A stretch of 64,000 nt of DNA from NCBI GenBank assembly GCA_038501625.1, contig JAZAYU010000181.1, forward strand, positions 682,001-746,000, read 5' to 3'. The translations under genes and the position numbers were made by a program. Positions 33,694 through 44,519 of the stretch are shown here, piece by piece. Under the pieces are notes generated by a model. The model saw nothing but the letters and a program-made list of their open reading frames with translations, had not been told where the DNA came from and ran no database searches. Source of the DNA: Corbicula japonica (taxonomy: Eukaryota; Mollusca; Bivalvia; Venerida; Cyrenidae). Positions within the stretch are counted from its first letter, which is position 1. Every line of letters begins with the position of its first letter.

Positions 33694-35302
33694 CGTGTGC
33701 GGCATCAAATAGAGCTGAATGATTCAGACTGTTATTTGGATGAAACTACCTTTGGTAAGTTGACTTTTTATGCTATGTTTCAATTGTTATTTTATCAGAA
33801 GTAAAGCAAACATCGGACAGAAATGTAGTTTTCTCCATTACTCATACTTGTACAGAGAAATACATGTACATGTATATAGTTAAACATGCTTATACTCGAA
33901 TGAACAGAACAGATTTTTTCACCCAGGTACATGACATACAACATGGGGTTCATACATTGTAAATATTAACATATGCACAGTTATTAAAGGTTATTTGAAA
34001 CTGATTACAAAATTGAAGTGAAGTACGGGGGGACTTTTTACAGCCGCCACAAGGCATTAGTTAAGTCGTGACCATTTTAGAGATGAAAAAAATATGAAAA
34101 ACTTGAAAATGTGTTACACCAATATCATTCACAGGTTTATCTCATTTTAGAACTGTTTTTCTCCAAATTAACAGCTTACGTCCATCTTTGATATTGTCGA
34201 AACAGGGTTGTTAAATAATGTAGGTGTACAGGTATTTGAATCGTGTATTTAGTCGTGAAAGTCGCTTTCAGGGTTCATCAAAGTATAATTGTAACCAGCC
34301 AAAAACTGTCTTTTTCCTTCTTTTAAAGTTCATGTATTTGCTAAGTTCATTCCATTATATTATGTCTTTAAATGAAAGATTGACCAATATTTAAGTAATT
34401 TAATTATACTTTAGGATTGATAAACATATATTACGCGATTTTAGGTTTACTTCTGAAAGATTTGTTGTTGTTTTTTCTTTCAAGTGACAGTACTGTCCAA
34501 TTTGTTATTTGCTGCCAACAGTGCTTGTCACAAAAGTTAATCGTTCTTCACGTTCTTTAGGAATTTTGTCCGAAAGAATCAAATTGACTGGTAACGCCAT
34601 TTCAAATACCTGCAGTCTGACAAGAAAGAAGATTTTGCTTGCAGAAGCTTTGGTTTTTGACATAAGAGGTGAGTAAAATATTAGACTTTAAAAAAAGGAT
34701 GTTATAAAATCATTTTATTATTCTAATGTTAATTTTTTTAATTTTTTACGAAATTGAAACTTGATAAATTTATTTTTTATTTAGTGGACTTGTGCTTTCG
34801 CGCCTGATAATAACCGAAATATGCATTTAAGTAAATAGCCATATTCAGCAAAAAAACCAAACAAACATAACCCCCCACTGCACAGCAAAAATTGAGAGGA
34901 AATGAAAGCATTGGTTTATAATATCATCTAACAAAAATACACATCTTAACGAAAATTAGGACCTGATTGGATACCGTCCTGAAACGGTCAATCGAAAACA
35001 ATTTGTCACCTGGGGTTTAGACCAGGAAAGGTGGGTGCACTAACCTTACACTTGCCTCCAACAGATTCTATGTTTAATTTTGCATTATTTACCCTTGCTC
35101 GAATTTCGCGAAAATTAAAAAAAGCTGTAAATGTAAAGATACCACATTAAATTTAATTGCTTAAGCAAAAATAGAATTCCACATAATATCAATACCCGAC
35201 CAGATTCCTGCTTGTCATAACTTTTTTTTAAATTTTCATTTCATTGACAGGCTTCTGAAAGATAGGAAAAGAGCGTGATACTATCAAACTCATTAGTTTG
35301 CG
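33694..35302 (+). ncRNA. Candidate spliced transcript, three exon-like segments
   Basis: Segment 1 ends at 33754 with donor TTTG|GTAAGT and is open in one frame back to a TGA at 33676. A possible acceptor TCACAG precedes 33694. Segment 2 is 34561-34668, with acceptor TTCTTTAG and donor AAGAG|GTGAGT. It is open over its full 108 bp in the phase that joins segment 1 (…DETTF-G-ILSERIKLTG…). Segment 3 is 35251-35302, with acceptor CATTGACAG and donor TTTGCG|GTAAGG. In the joined phase it stops after two codons. The frame has no start codon found and no recognisable domain. The introns hold core A (34020) and family D (34860-35075). This could be a lncRNA, UTR exons, or chance splice sites. Confidence 0.3.
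34860..35075 (+). mobile_element. Family D copy
   Basis: ACATAACCCCCCACTGCACAG, ATTGAGAGGAAATGAAAGCA and TGGGGTTTAGACCAGGAAAG follow the D order seen at 61870-62145. It is diverged and lacks the last segment. Confidence 0.65.
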
Positions 35303-35654
35303 GTAAGGGTTCAATGGTTGGTTGATTTACACTATCTACTCAGCTTAGACGCAAAGCAGTAAGTGAGGAAGGACCCAAACAGACTTATGTTTATAATCTA
35401 CTTAATGGTGAATGCCCGTGTCCTGGATTGTTCAAGCAAATTCTGAGTTGAGAATTAGCCACCATCTTTAAATTAAGAGAACCTCTTTTAAAATGTTTTC
35501 ATTAAGATATTTTGATTCTTTCGCGAATTACAGTTTTCAAATATAGTCATTGAATACCCACCCATTTGGCTTTGCAATGCTATTAGTTCTTACGTTTTAT
35601 ATGTTTGTGTGCTTTTGTATGCAACAGTATTAAGCTGATGGGTGAGTTCGAGTT

Positions 35655-35955
35655 ATTTCACCAAGACAGCTTGTACTTGTGTGTTGATATGAGAATCTGT
35701 TGTGGCAAGTGTGAGGTTGGTGCAACCTAGAACCTGGTTTAACCTCCCCCAGTGGCAAATTGTTTTGCCACTGACCGTTCCAAGTTGGTAACCCCTCAGG
35801 GTCTCACTTTTGTTAATTGTTAATGTCGTCCATTTTGAAACTGATTATTGTAATACCATGCTCTCTTTCCTCTCTACTTTTTGGCTTTGTGGGGAGGTTG
35901 TGTCTGCTGGATGTGGCCATTCCAGTTATGCATATTTCACTTTTTTCATCTAAAA
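35655..35955 (-). mobile_element. Family D copy, nearly complete
   Basis: Reverse orientation relative to 61870-62145, in matching order: GTTGATATGAGAATCTGTTG, GGTTGGTGCAACCTAGAACC, CAGTGGCAAATTGTTTTGCC, CATGCTCTCTTTCCTCTCTA and GGGGAGGTTGTGTCTGCTGG. The family is non-coding, about 270-300 bp, with no obvious TIR; ancestry unknown. Confidence 0.75.
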
Positions 35956-36234
35956 GTATTGTCTACAATGCCACCATTGTCATGCATTCAGTGATAAAGA
36001 TAAGGAAACATGACACATGCTTTTATTTTTAGGCTCTTTTTCTAAACGATCAGATTTTTATGGTCCAAACCTGGTGCCTTGCCTCCCCCTATTCCAGTCA
36101 CTGTATTTTTTTCAGGTCTACTTCTACTCGACAGGGCGTAGTGACGTCACCATCTTTATCAAAAAGGCTTAACAGGACCGGTTTTCATAAACTTTCCAGT
36201 ATTTACATTTTCCTGTCTGAAGATCTCAGCGTTT

Positions 36235-36320
36235 ACTGATAACAGTACTGACTTAATGTACGGGTAGACATTTTACGGCTGCCACACTGTAAAAATAGCG
36301 CTACTGTGAATTGAAGGTCA
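36235..36320 (-). mobile_element. Core-A SINE fragment
   Basis: GATAACAGTACTGACTTAAT, GTACGGGTAGACATTTTACG and ATAGCGCTACTGTGAATT in the order of the 5636-5725 SINE copy, without the tRNA head. Core A is the most frequently repeated segment in the window. Confidence 0.7.
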
Positions 36321-37382
36321 GCTTAGAAGGAGATCTCAGCGTGACATCTGTTTGGTTCTTCGGTCACAAGTATAGCAGATTCTTTTTTATGCAAAGAAGA
36401 AATTTCGTCGCTTTTTCAGCGGTGTTGATGTGAACAGATCTAATAAAACATTCAATTAAAATGTTTGAACTTTTAAAGGCTATAATAATAGTTACTGTAG
36501 GCCTTAACTTGTAAGAGTAGAAAGAGTAGAAAAGTAGATTTGTTTAACTCCAGAATACAGATTCGTGTGTAATTGTGACTGTTGTTTTGCTAATATTATT
36601 AATAAAATGTGTAAGTCTTGACAAATTTTGGTAAATATGACTATAACACATGTAACAAATTGACGAACTGATATATGCCTTGGTATATATTCGCCTGAAT
36701 ATTGTGATAGCCTACAGTGAAACAAGAGTTATATTTGAACAGAAGTTAAAATTCCATATTTCTTTCTAAAGCATCGGTTACATGTTCAGAATCTGAACGA
36801 AGAATCTAGTATGACTTCCTACAATAAATGGATTAAATTGAGAAAAGTTGGTACCTTTTTCAAAAAGGAGAAACGTGGCAATCAACAAAATTTGCTGGCT
36901 TTACTGGCTGGTTAAAATTAAGATAATGGTGCTGTCTGTCTTTCAACCCTTAGAAAATAGTCTGGTGAAAACGAGGAAATGCTATTTATGTTATTTAACC
37001 TTTACAGATAATTCAGATAATTGTTCGGCAAAAATGGAGAACAGTCTGCGGTCTGTCATTTAGTTTTTACAAATAAAAGTTTGGTGACGGTCGATGCCAA
37101 TCATCAAATTAAATTTGTTGAAGTAGTACTGAATTCTTGGATTCTTCAAGCGGATCGAGCTAGATATTGCTAATCAATTGATTGTTTGTACATATAAATG
37201 TAACACATACATCTTCAATATAATTCGTTTTCGATAATCTGACAGTCATGCGACAAACAAATTATTTAAATTTTCTTTATCAGAAATAAAGTTTTAAAAT
37301 GATGATATTGTATAGACCAATATAATTATGTAACACTACGGGGTTAATTGTAGTTGTAGCTGTTATATCCCGTACATACCTG
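36321..37382. other. Intergenic, no gene seen
   Basis: AT-rich; nothing recognised. Confidence 0.5.
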
Positions 37383-37450
37383 CCGCCATTTCAGCCAATC
37401 AAATGCTTGAGATTTGAGACTGGTTTCCATGCTCAGTTTATAACCTTGGG
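37383..37450. mobile_element. Half copy of foldback family G
   Basis: GCCATTTCAGCCAATCAAAT, GCTTGAGATTTGAGACTGGT and AGTTTATAACCTTGGG are the right half of the family G element. The left half is absent. Confidence 0.75.
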
Positions 37451-38643
37451 CACTGATATGCACATTTCAATTTTTGATAAGTTATTATGTTCAAGTACCA
37501 AGTACAATCTTTCTATCAATACAACACTGATTCATTCACAGGAAAATGTCATTTTGCAAATAAGTTTTTACATTTTAGCAAAAAAAAGTGAAATATACAT
37601 ATCAGAATCGCCACACTGACAAAACACAGTTAGTAGTTTTGGAAAGAGCTTAACATTTATTTATCTGTTATTTATTGGAAACTTATGGGTGATCTTGTAA
37701 AAAAGTGAAATTGACTTAGCAATTTTACTTTACTGAGAAATGCAAAATAAGCATCTGCTCCAATTTATGACTGCATTTCTAAGGATATTGCCAATACCCC
37801 GATTTTTCCCATGTCGTGCCTCATTTCAATTTCTAACATCTATTTTAAGTAGTAGGAGAATTTTGCAGGCGTTCTTTATTTGGCATGTAACTTGAATATG
37901 CAAAGGAAAACGTTGTACAAGCTTTATCGCCGATACTTAAATAGATGAAAAGGGAACGTTGAAAGCCACCGAACAAGACAATAATGAAAACATTGCAGGC
38001 TCGTTCTGATTGAGCAGTAATGAGAATGCATATTAATGCCAATGCCGCCTAGACCCTGGTTTAGCGTAACTCGTTATTTACACTTGTAACAAATCAGTTT
38101 TAATCGATCCCACACGATGGCGTGCACATGGTGATGGACATGTAACCTTTAGGCAAGTAAAGAAATTAAATCCTTATTTATTTCTGATTGTGTACTATGA
38201 ATACTGGTATGAAAACGGACCTAAGTTATTAATGGCGATACCAGGTTGTTGCACCATAGAACATCATTTAGATCAATAAAGGCAATTATATTTAAACATT
38301 GAGTGTAAATCCCTAGAATTCTCTTTTTCGTTAACAGTTTGTTTTGTCGTACTTTTTAAAAATTAGTTGTGATATACCCTTTTATTTTCAGGTTTCGCAA
38401 TAAAATATTTTTGCAGGCCACGTAATTTCATTTAGAAATACATGTACAATGTAACATAAACTTCTATAAAATCGTAAAATAAAAAGTATATCTTGTCGGC
38501 CTTACTTCAACAAAATTTTTAGTTTCAGAAGGTAAATTAACAGTTACCCATTATTTCGCAATATATTATTTTGCTTTGTAGAGAGAATATGTTTTCTGAA
38601 TTCGGCTTTTCGCAATTGGAGTATTCATTGAATTTTTTTTATT
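37451..38643. other. Intergenic with D and B fragments
   Basis: 37585-37640 is a D start (ATCGCCACACTGACAAAACA). 37935-38130 is module B followed by a C start (GAAAAGGGAACGTTGAAAGC, CAGGCTCGTTCTGATTGAGC, CACACGATGGCGTGCACATG). No gene recognised in the remainder. Confidence 0.55.
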
Positions 38644-39355
38644 AACCAGGTTTTCTTTAGAAAAATCCTGGTTATTAGATTGGGGTATATCGTTGGGCGG
38701 GCGGGTGTAACGTTGTAAAGTGACCCCCATAGAATAATGACCCCCCGGTCATTATTTTATTATAAAAAATTGACTCCGCGGTCATAATATTACTCCTCAA
38801 ACGTAGAAAAATGACCCCTCACGTAGAAATGTGGCCCCCTATAGAATAAGGACCCCCGACCCAAACCTCTATGGTACACTTAATTATCTCCATCGATAGG
38901 CATCGGAGGAGTAATGGCACCCGTCCGTGCATGCGTCCGTACGTGCAGGTTCTTTGACCGCAATTAGACGGAATTGATCCAAGCTTCAGGGATTACCACT
39001 ACCGATGCCTATTTGTGTGGAAAGAAAAAATGGTTAAGGTCTCCGACCGAGAATCACTTGCTCCTCACCGTTCGATGACTACCAGGGTCGTGTATGGGTG
39101 ACTGGCATACATACTGTGCGGCGCTCAGTTTATCATTTAAAACACAGGCGCTGGATTGCATAGGAACGTTCCATCAACAAGATACGCAACTACTTTTTGC
39201 AATTTATGGCCTGTTTGAATATTAATCATCAAAAATATTTATAATCACAGAACTAGCTATTTTTCAGGCGGCGAGGGTGGCTGGATTTCAATCTAGTATC
39301 TCTAGGCTTCTTACCAGAACTCGTCTAATCCTGATCTGATGTAACATACTTCGAT

Positions 39356-39425
39356 AGCGCCCTCGCCTGGGAATCGAATCTGGGCAACTGGATTAGGAGT
39401 CAACTACATTAACCACTCTGCGACT
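39356..39425 (-). repeat. tRNA-like SINE head
   Basis: On the minus strand GTCGCAGAGTGGTTAA is one mismatch from the A-box and GATTCGATTCC is B-box-like, with a CTCCTAA loop between. The sequence then continues into CAGGCGAGGGCGC and a short tail, as in tRNA-derived SINEs. Confidence 0.65.
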
Positions 39426-39691
39426 GAAACCAAATATCTATTAATTATACAAGCAGAATCACTGTAAGTGAGTGTTTGTTAGTGGTTTGAATCATTTTCG
39501 TAGTCATCAAAGTTGTATAGTGATTAAACGTCCAACACAGTGTAACTAGTGGAACTAGCAATGATGAAATAACTTAAAAATATTATTCTGTTTCATTTTT
39601 CACGACCATTCGAAAAGTGGTTTTAGAAGTCATTTAGCACAAAAAGGATAAGCAATGAATGCAAAAGATCTGAGTTACAGGTTAATTTACA

Positions 39692-40063
39692 GCAATCTCA
39701 GATTATTATAAATTTTCTTTCTTCCCTAGGACTGTATACCATTGGAACAACCTACCACCTACTGTTGCCCTCCTCCCTACCCCAGAGCAGTTCAGTGCAG
39801 CTATATCTAGCATTGAACATGTCTCGCCCTAGTTGTACAGCCCCCCTGATCTATCTAACGTCAGATGAAGTAGAAAAATATTGTCTTTGAAGTTGAAGCA
39901 TATACAGCTACGTTAAAGCGACTTATGTATATTGTAATACAATGATGATAATTCAAATGAAATTCAAATGAAAGCAATTTTAAATTTCATTTCAATATAT
40001 GCAGACGCAGCAGCAGCAGCATGCAGCGGCTCCAGTAGAAACAACAACAACAACAACAACAAA
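39692..40063 (+). pseudogene. LINE C-terminal fragment and 3' tail
   Basis: An open frame from 39692 to a TAG ending at 39832 reads …YYKFSFFPRTVYHWNNLP…, which resembles the C-terminal motif (SFFPRTxxxWNxLP) common in CR1/Jockey-like non-LTR retrotransposon ORF2 proteins. It is followed by a 3' region with CAG repeats and a terminal CAA tract (40040-40063). Everything upstream is missing, as expected of 5' truncation. Class assignment is from the motif only. Confidence 0.75.
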
Positions 40064-40292
40064 TATAAAAGCCATAGAAACACGACAGTGACTTGAATCG
40101 ATATAGAGTTTGTTAGTACATGTAATAAGCTAGGTGGGGGTCAATATTTTACAGATAAAATCGGTGGGGGGGTCATTATTTAATAGGGGGAGTCATTATT
40201 TTATAGAAAGGGGTCATTATTTTATATAAAATAATGACCGGGGGATCATTATTCTATGGGGGTCAATTTACCACGTTACACGGGCGTCAACA

Positions 40293-40780
40293 TTTTGTTA
40301 AGTTTTTTGTGAAAGTTGCGTTTTTCTCAGTAACCGTTCAATGTACAACTTTGAAACTTAACATAGTTGTCTGAAATCTCAATACCAATTATCAGGACAA
40401 GTTTCATAATCCCTGACAGTATGCCCCTTTTTCACTTAGAAATTTTGTTATTTTTTTGTGAAAGTTGTGTTTTTCTCAATAACCGTTTAAGATACAACTT
40501 TGAAACTCTAAATAGTTGTCTGACATCTCAATACCAATCATCAGGACAAGTTTCATAATCCCTGACTTTATTTTGACAAAGTTGTGCCCCTTTTTTACCT
40601 AAGAAATTTTGTTCAGTTTTTTTGTGAAAGTTGTCTTTTTGTCAGTTACCATTCAAGGTATAGCTTTGAAACTTAACATAATTGTTTGACATCACAGTAC
40701 CAATTATCAGGTCAATTTTCATAACCCCTCGCTGTGTTTTGCCAAAGTTATGCCCATTTTTGACTTAGATTTTTTGTTAA
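40293..40780 (+). repeat. Tandem array, about 145-bp unit, three copies
   Basis: Repeated TTTTGTGAAAGTTG, CTCAGTAACCGTTCAA-like, TACCAATTATCAGGACAAGT and CAAAGTTATGCCCCTTTTT blocks. The first core of the 38644-41595 element. Confidence 0.85.
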
Positions 40781-41520
40781 GTATTTTGTGAATGTTATCT
40801 GTTGATGCCAAATTGCCTGTTGACACTTAGCTTGGTTTGTGGGTAGCTAACATCAACAGGCAGCTTGGGATTGCTACCCATGTGTCTGAGATAAAGGTCA
40901 AGGTCACTGTTGCTAAAAATTGAAATTCAGCTTACCCTAAATAACTTGCATTTGCTTTTACCTAATGATGCCAAACTTGGTATATGAGTAGCTGATATCA
41001 AAAGGCGGCTTGGGATTGCCAAACAGGTGTCTGGGTTCAAGGTCAAGGTCACTGTTGCTAAAGATTGAAATTCAGTTTTCCTTTAATAACTTGTGTTTGC
41101 TTTGGTATATTGACGCCAAACTTAATGTTGGTATGTTACATCTAGATGCAGCTTGAGATTGCTACCCAGGTGTCTGTGATAAAGCTCAAGGTCACTTTTG
41201 CTAAAAATAGAAATTCAGTTTCTGCTCAATAGCTTGAGTTTGCTTTTGCCTATTGACACCAAACTTGGTTTGTGGGTAGCTTATATCAAGACACTACTTA
41301 GGATTGCTATCCAGGTGTTTGTGATAAAGGTCAAGGTCACTGTTGCCAAAAATAGAAATTCAGGATTCTCTTTATTACTTGGGTTAGCTGTGATCTATTG
41401 ACACCAAACTTTCTTTGGGTAGCTGATACCAAGACGCAATTCGGGATTGCTACTCAGAAGTCTGTGATCAAGATCAAGGTCACAGTTGCTTAAAATAGAA
41501 GTTCAGTTTCTTCATACTAG
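40781..41520 (+). repeat. Tandem array, about 150-165-bp unit, five copies
   Basis: Each unit has TTGACACCAAACTTGGTTTG or a variant, GGGTAGCT, GGGATTGCTACCCAGGTGTC and a GATAAAGGTCAAGGTCACTG block, then AAATTCAGTTT. TCAAGGTCA recurs once per unit and resembles the monomeric nuclear-receptor site. The second core of the same element. Confidence 0.85.
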
Positions 41521-41689
41521 ATATTTTCTTTACAAAAGTATAAGTATTAAATGAAAACCTGGTTTTCGGCGCATGGCGACGTTTTTTCTTGTTTTAAGAT
41601 GTGCTCGCCATCTGTCATGTATTCTATTAGATGTTTCTAGATATAGCCTGCCAATTTTGCGTTCGAAGACTTAAGTGTTTTATGTAAAA

Positions 41690-42020
41690 AACGAAATATG
41701 CATATCAAGGAATGTCCACATCCGAATGACAGAAACTTCCCCAAACAGACAAAATAGAGGAAAAGAGAGCATGGGTAATAAAATGATCAATTGCAAAATA
41801 GACGCCAATTATTTACGAAAATGAGAACCTGAGGTATTACCGCCTTAAAACGGACAATGGCAAACACCATGTCCCAAGGTGATAAAACTGAGATTAGAAA
41901 CCAGTCTCCAATCTCAAGCATCTGAAAAGGCGACCTTGAGATTTGAGATTTGGTTTCCATTCTTAGTTGTATAACCTTGGAGCCAGGTGCATCAATCTTA
42001 CACTTGCTCCAACATTTTCT
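41690..42020 (+). mobile_element. Family D copy with a nested foldback
   Basis: D text (GAGGAAAAGAGAGCATGG, TTACCGCCTTAAAACGGACA, then CCAGGTGCATCAATCTTACA) is split at 41877-41990 by a family G foldback (AAGGTGATAAAACTGAGATT ... GTTGTATAACCTTGG). The order shows that G inserted after D. Confidence 0.75.
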
Positions 42021-42570
42021 AGTAAGAATATTGATTTGTTATATCATAATATGCGGAAGAAAAAATATAAAACTGCAAGTGTAATGTATAAAGTAAATGC
42101 TGTATATCAAAAAATGATACAAATATAGTAGAAAATATCAAATATATGAATCTTTTTATTTCATATACAAGTATCTATAATGATGAACGTCATTTTCTTT
42201 TTTTATTTCAAATGTTTCTTTCCGAAGATGTGGAATGTGTTTAGAAAAGAAAGGGAATCAAAAAAAAATGTATACGGATAATGTAAGATATACATGAACT
42301 TGAAATACATAAAAGTAAACAGGTATCAGCAACACTTCGAAAACTTTGAAACCTCGGATAGAAATGTTATAGGTTTTCATGGTGATCGAGGCTACAAGGT
42401 TTTAAATGAGGATGTCCGATTTGTTTTTCAGTCGAGTCGAATAAACACGTGTTTGTTACTTATTTGTGCATGAAAAACGCACAAACCTTAATTTACTCTT
42501 TTTTTTTCTTAAACTGTAATCACCGGTTTAAAAAGGTGTTATTGCTAATTTTTTGATGAAATAGAGGATA
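42021..42570. other. Intergenic, no gene seen
   Basis: AT-rich spacer; nothing recognised. Confidence 0.5.
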
Positions 42571-42700
42571 TTTGTTTTTACCAGTGTAAGATAGAAATAT
42601 ATTTCACCAAGTGAACTCCTTAATACGTATTTTTACGAGTGGCGAATACATAATTGCGGAGTTCACGAGTGAATTCTATCTTTCACTGGTAAAAACAAAT
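42571..42700. repeat. Imperfect inverted repeat, about 45-bp arms
   Basis: TTTGTTTTTACCAGTGTAAG and GTGAACTCC are mirrored by GGAGTTCAC and CTTTCACTGGTAAAAACAAA. A second, smaller GTGGTATTCCACTG/CAGTGAAATACCAC inverted pair lies at about 42895-42945. Likely a foldback element. Confidence 0.75.
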
Positions 42701-43273
42701 TTTCTTTTTATTTTATGCTTTTTGTGCACGATTTTTGTGAAATTGACAGAAACATTGCATGAAATGGCGCCAAAAAACGTTTATTTATGACGTGACTTCA
42801 TGGCGTCATATACCAAAATTTGAGCCCGTTTTCTAAACGTTCTCATTCTGAATGTTTTGTGCGTTTGGGTACCAGTGTGAAAAAAGCAGTGAAAATAAAA
42901 ATGGTATTCCACTGCTTGAAAACAGTGAAATACCACTTTTATTTCACCGGGAAAATTCTATAATTCACTGAAAATAAAACGTAGCTTTTAAACCTTTCTG
43001 ACATCGTCAGAAAACTATTATACTTTAACACAGTACATCGTAACTATTTGTAAACATGCAATATTTCTTAGCTTCCATATTGTTGCAAAGCTATTTACAG
43101 ACCCGTTTCTTTCATTATTTTCATATGAGCTATAGCGGTCATATTAATAAATAACATTTTAGATGTGCCTTCAAAACCACGATTATATTAATCAACTTAT
43201 TGCCTTCCTACATTTACTTTCGTTTCCATACTTCGGCTACTATTTAAATTCTCATAATAATTTTCTCAACGCA
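42701..43273. other. Intergenic, no gene seen
   Basis: Apart from the short inverted pair at 42895-42945, nothing recognised. Confidence 0.5.
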
Positions 43274-44519
43274 GATCCCAAACAATGGTGTGATATGGTG
43301 GTGAACATGGAACCTTCAATGCGGTATTTTCAGATTAATTCCATTCCGTGTTCAGCAGCGTATGGTCCCCAGATAAAAGAATGGGTTTGCCCTAAACGAG
43401 AAAACAATGGGCGGAACTAAACAGATTAGAATTTTGAGAGGGGATCTAAGAATATAAATGCTGCCAATCACACACACCGCCAAAGGCAAAATTAAAAAAG
43501 CAGGAAGAATATCCTTGGGGTGATTGAACAATATCCAAATTTTAAATTGCTGGGATATTGAAACCACCCATCTTCAAAATGGCCGAAATATTAAAAACAA
43601 AAAGCAAATTTAGAACTACTTTTTACATAGTACATAAATATCGTGCTCGACGATCTTCAAAGGACGTAACTGATAACAGCACTGATTGAATGTACGGGGA
43701 GACTTTTTACAGTCGCCACACGGCACACACAACGCTACTGTGATATTGAAATAGACGAAAAGGGAACTTTGAAGACCCTCGACTACGATAAATATTAAAA
43801 TAGTGCAGGCTCGGTTTGATTGAGCCTGTTCATGGGCAGTAATGGAAATGATTATTACTGCTCACGCCGCCTAGCCCCGGGTTGCAGCGCAACTCAATAT
43901 TTACATCTATAAACAGTACAATTTTGATTCATCCCAAACGATGGTGTGCATATTGCGGTGAACATGAAACTTTCAATGCGGTATTTTCAGATAAATACCA
44001 ATCCATGTTCAGCGGCGTATGGTCCCCAGATAAAAGAATGGGTTTGCCCTAAACGAGAAAACAATGGGCGGAACTAAACAGATTAGAATTTTGAGAGGGG
44101 ATCTTAGAATATAAATCCTGCATATCACAGACACCGCCAAGGGCATAATTTAAAAAGCAGGAAGTATATCCTTGGGGTGATTGAACAATATCCAAATTAA
44201 AAAGGCTGGGTTATTGAAACCACCCATCTTCAAGCTGGCCGAAATATTAAACACAAAAGGAAAATTTATAACTACTATTTACATAGTACAAAAATATCGT
44301 ATAAACGATGGTATACATATTGGCGGTAAACATGGACCCTTTAATGCAGTATTTTCAGAATAATACCATTCCATGTTCAGCGGGTTGCCCCTTAACGAGA
44401 GAACAATGGGCATAAATAAATAGAATAGAATTTTGAGAGGCGATCTAAGAATATAAATCCTGCATATCACAGACAACGCCAAAGGCAAAATTTAAAAAGC
44501 TTCAAGTATATCCTTGTAT
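43274..44519 (+). repeat. Local three-copy duplication of a repeat module
   Basis: 43274-43650 and 43934-44304 share long near-identical blocks (CCCAAACRATGGTGTG, GTCCCCAGATAAAAGAATGG, GGAACTAAACAGATTAGAAT, CCTTGGGGTGATTGAACAAT). 44304-44519 is a third, shorter and more diverged copy. Core A plus module B (43680-43930) lies between the first two. Minus-strand frames in copies 1 and 3 (43352-43567, 44279-44488) are related translations of the repeat and not considered genes. Confidence 0.85.

Larger units (their letters stand above)
38705..40281. mobile_element. Nested inverted-repeat insertion
   Basis: GTGTAACGTTGTAAAGTGAC then CCCCATAGAATAATGACC at the left faces GGTCATTATTCT-type text ending CCACGTTACAC at the right. 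Both ends carry repeated GGGGTCATTATTTTATA words in opposite orientation. Between them lie unrelated DNA, a tRNA-like head (39356-39425) and a LINE 3' end (39692-40063). The flanks GGGCGG and GGGCG match the host element, so the host appears interrupted here. Confidence 0.7.
38644..41595 (+). mobile_element. Pearl/HINE-like element with two tandem cores and a nested insertion
   Basis: The left end AACCAGGTTTTC (38644) forms a hairpin with CCTGGTT (38668-38674), after a T-run. At the right, GAAAACCTGGTTTTC (41553-41567) is its inverse, followed by a short stem (CGGCGC ATG GCGACG) and CTTGTTTT. The interior has GGGCGGGCGG, then a nested element (38705-40281). Three units of about 145 bp follow (40293-40780), then five units of about 150-165 bp (40781-41520). 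The right-end plan matches the unrelated-sequence element at 26280-27877. No coding capacity of its own. Confidence 0.7.
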
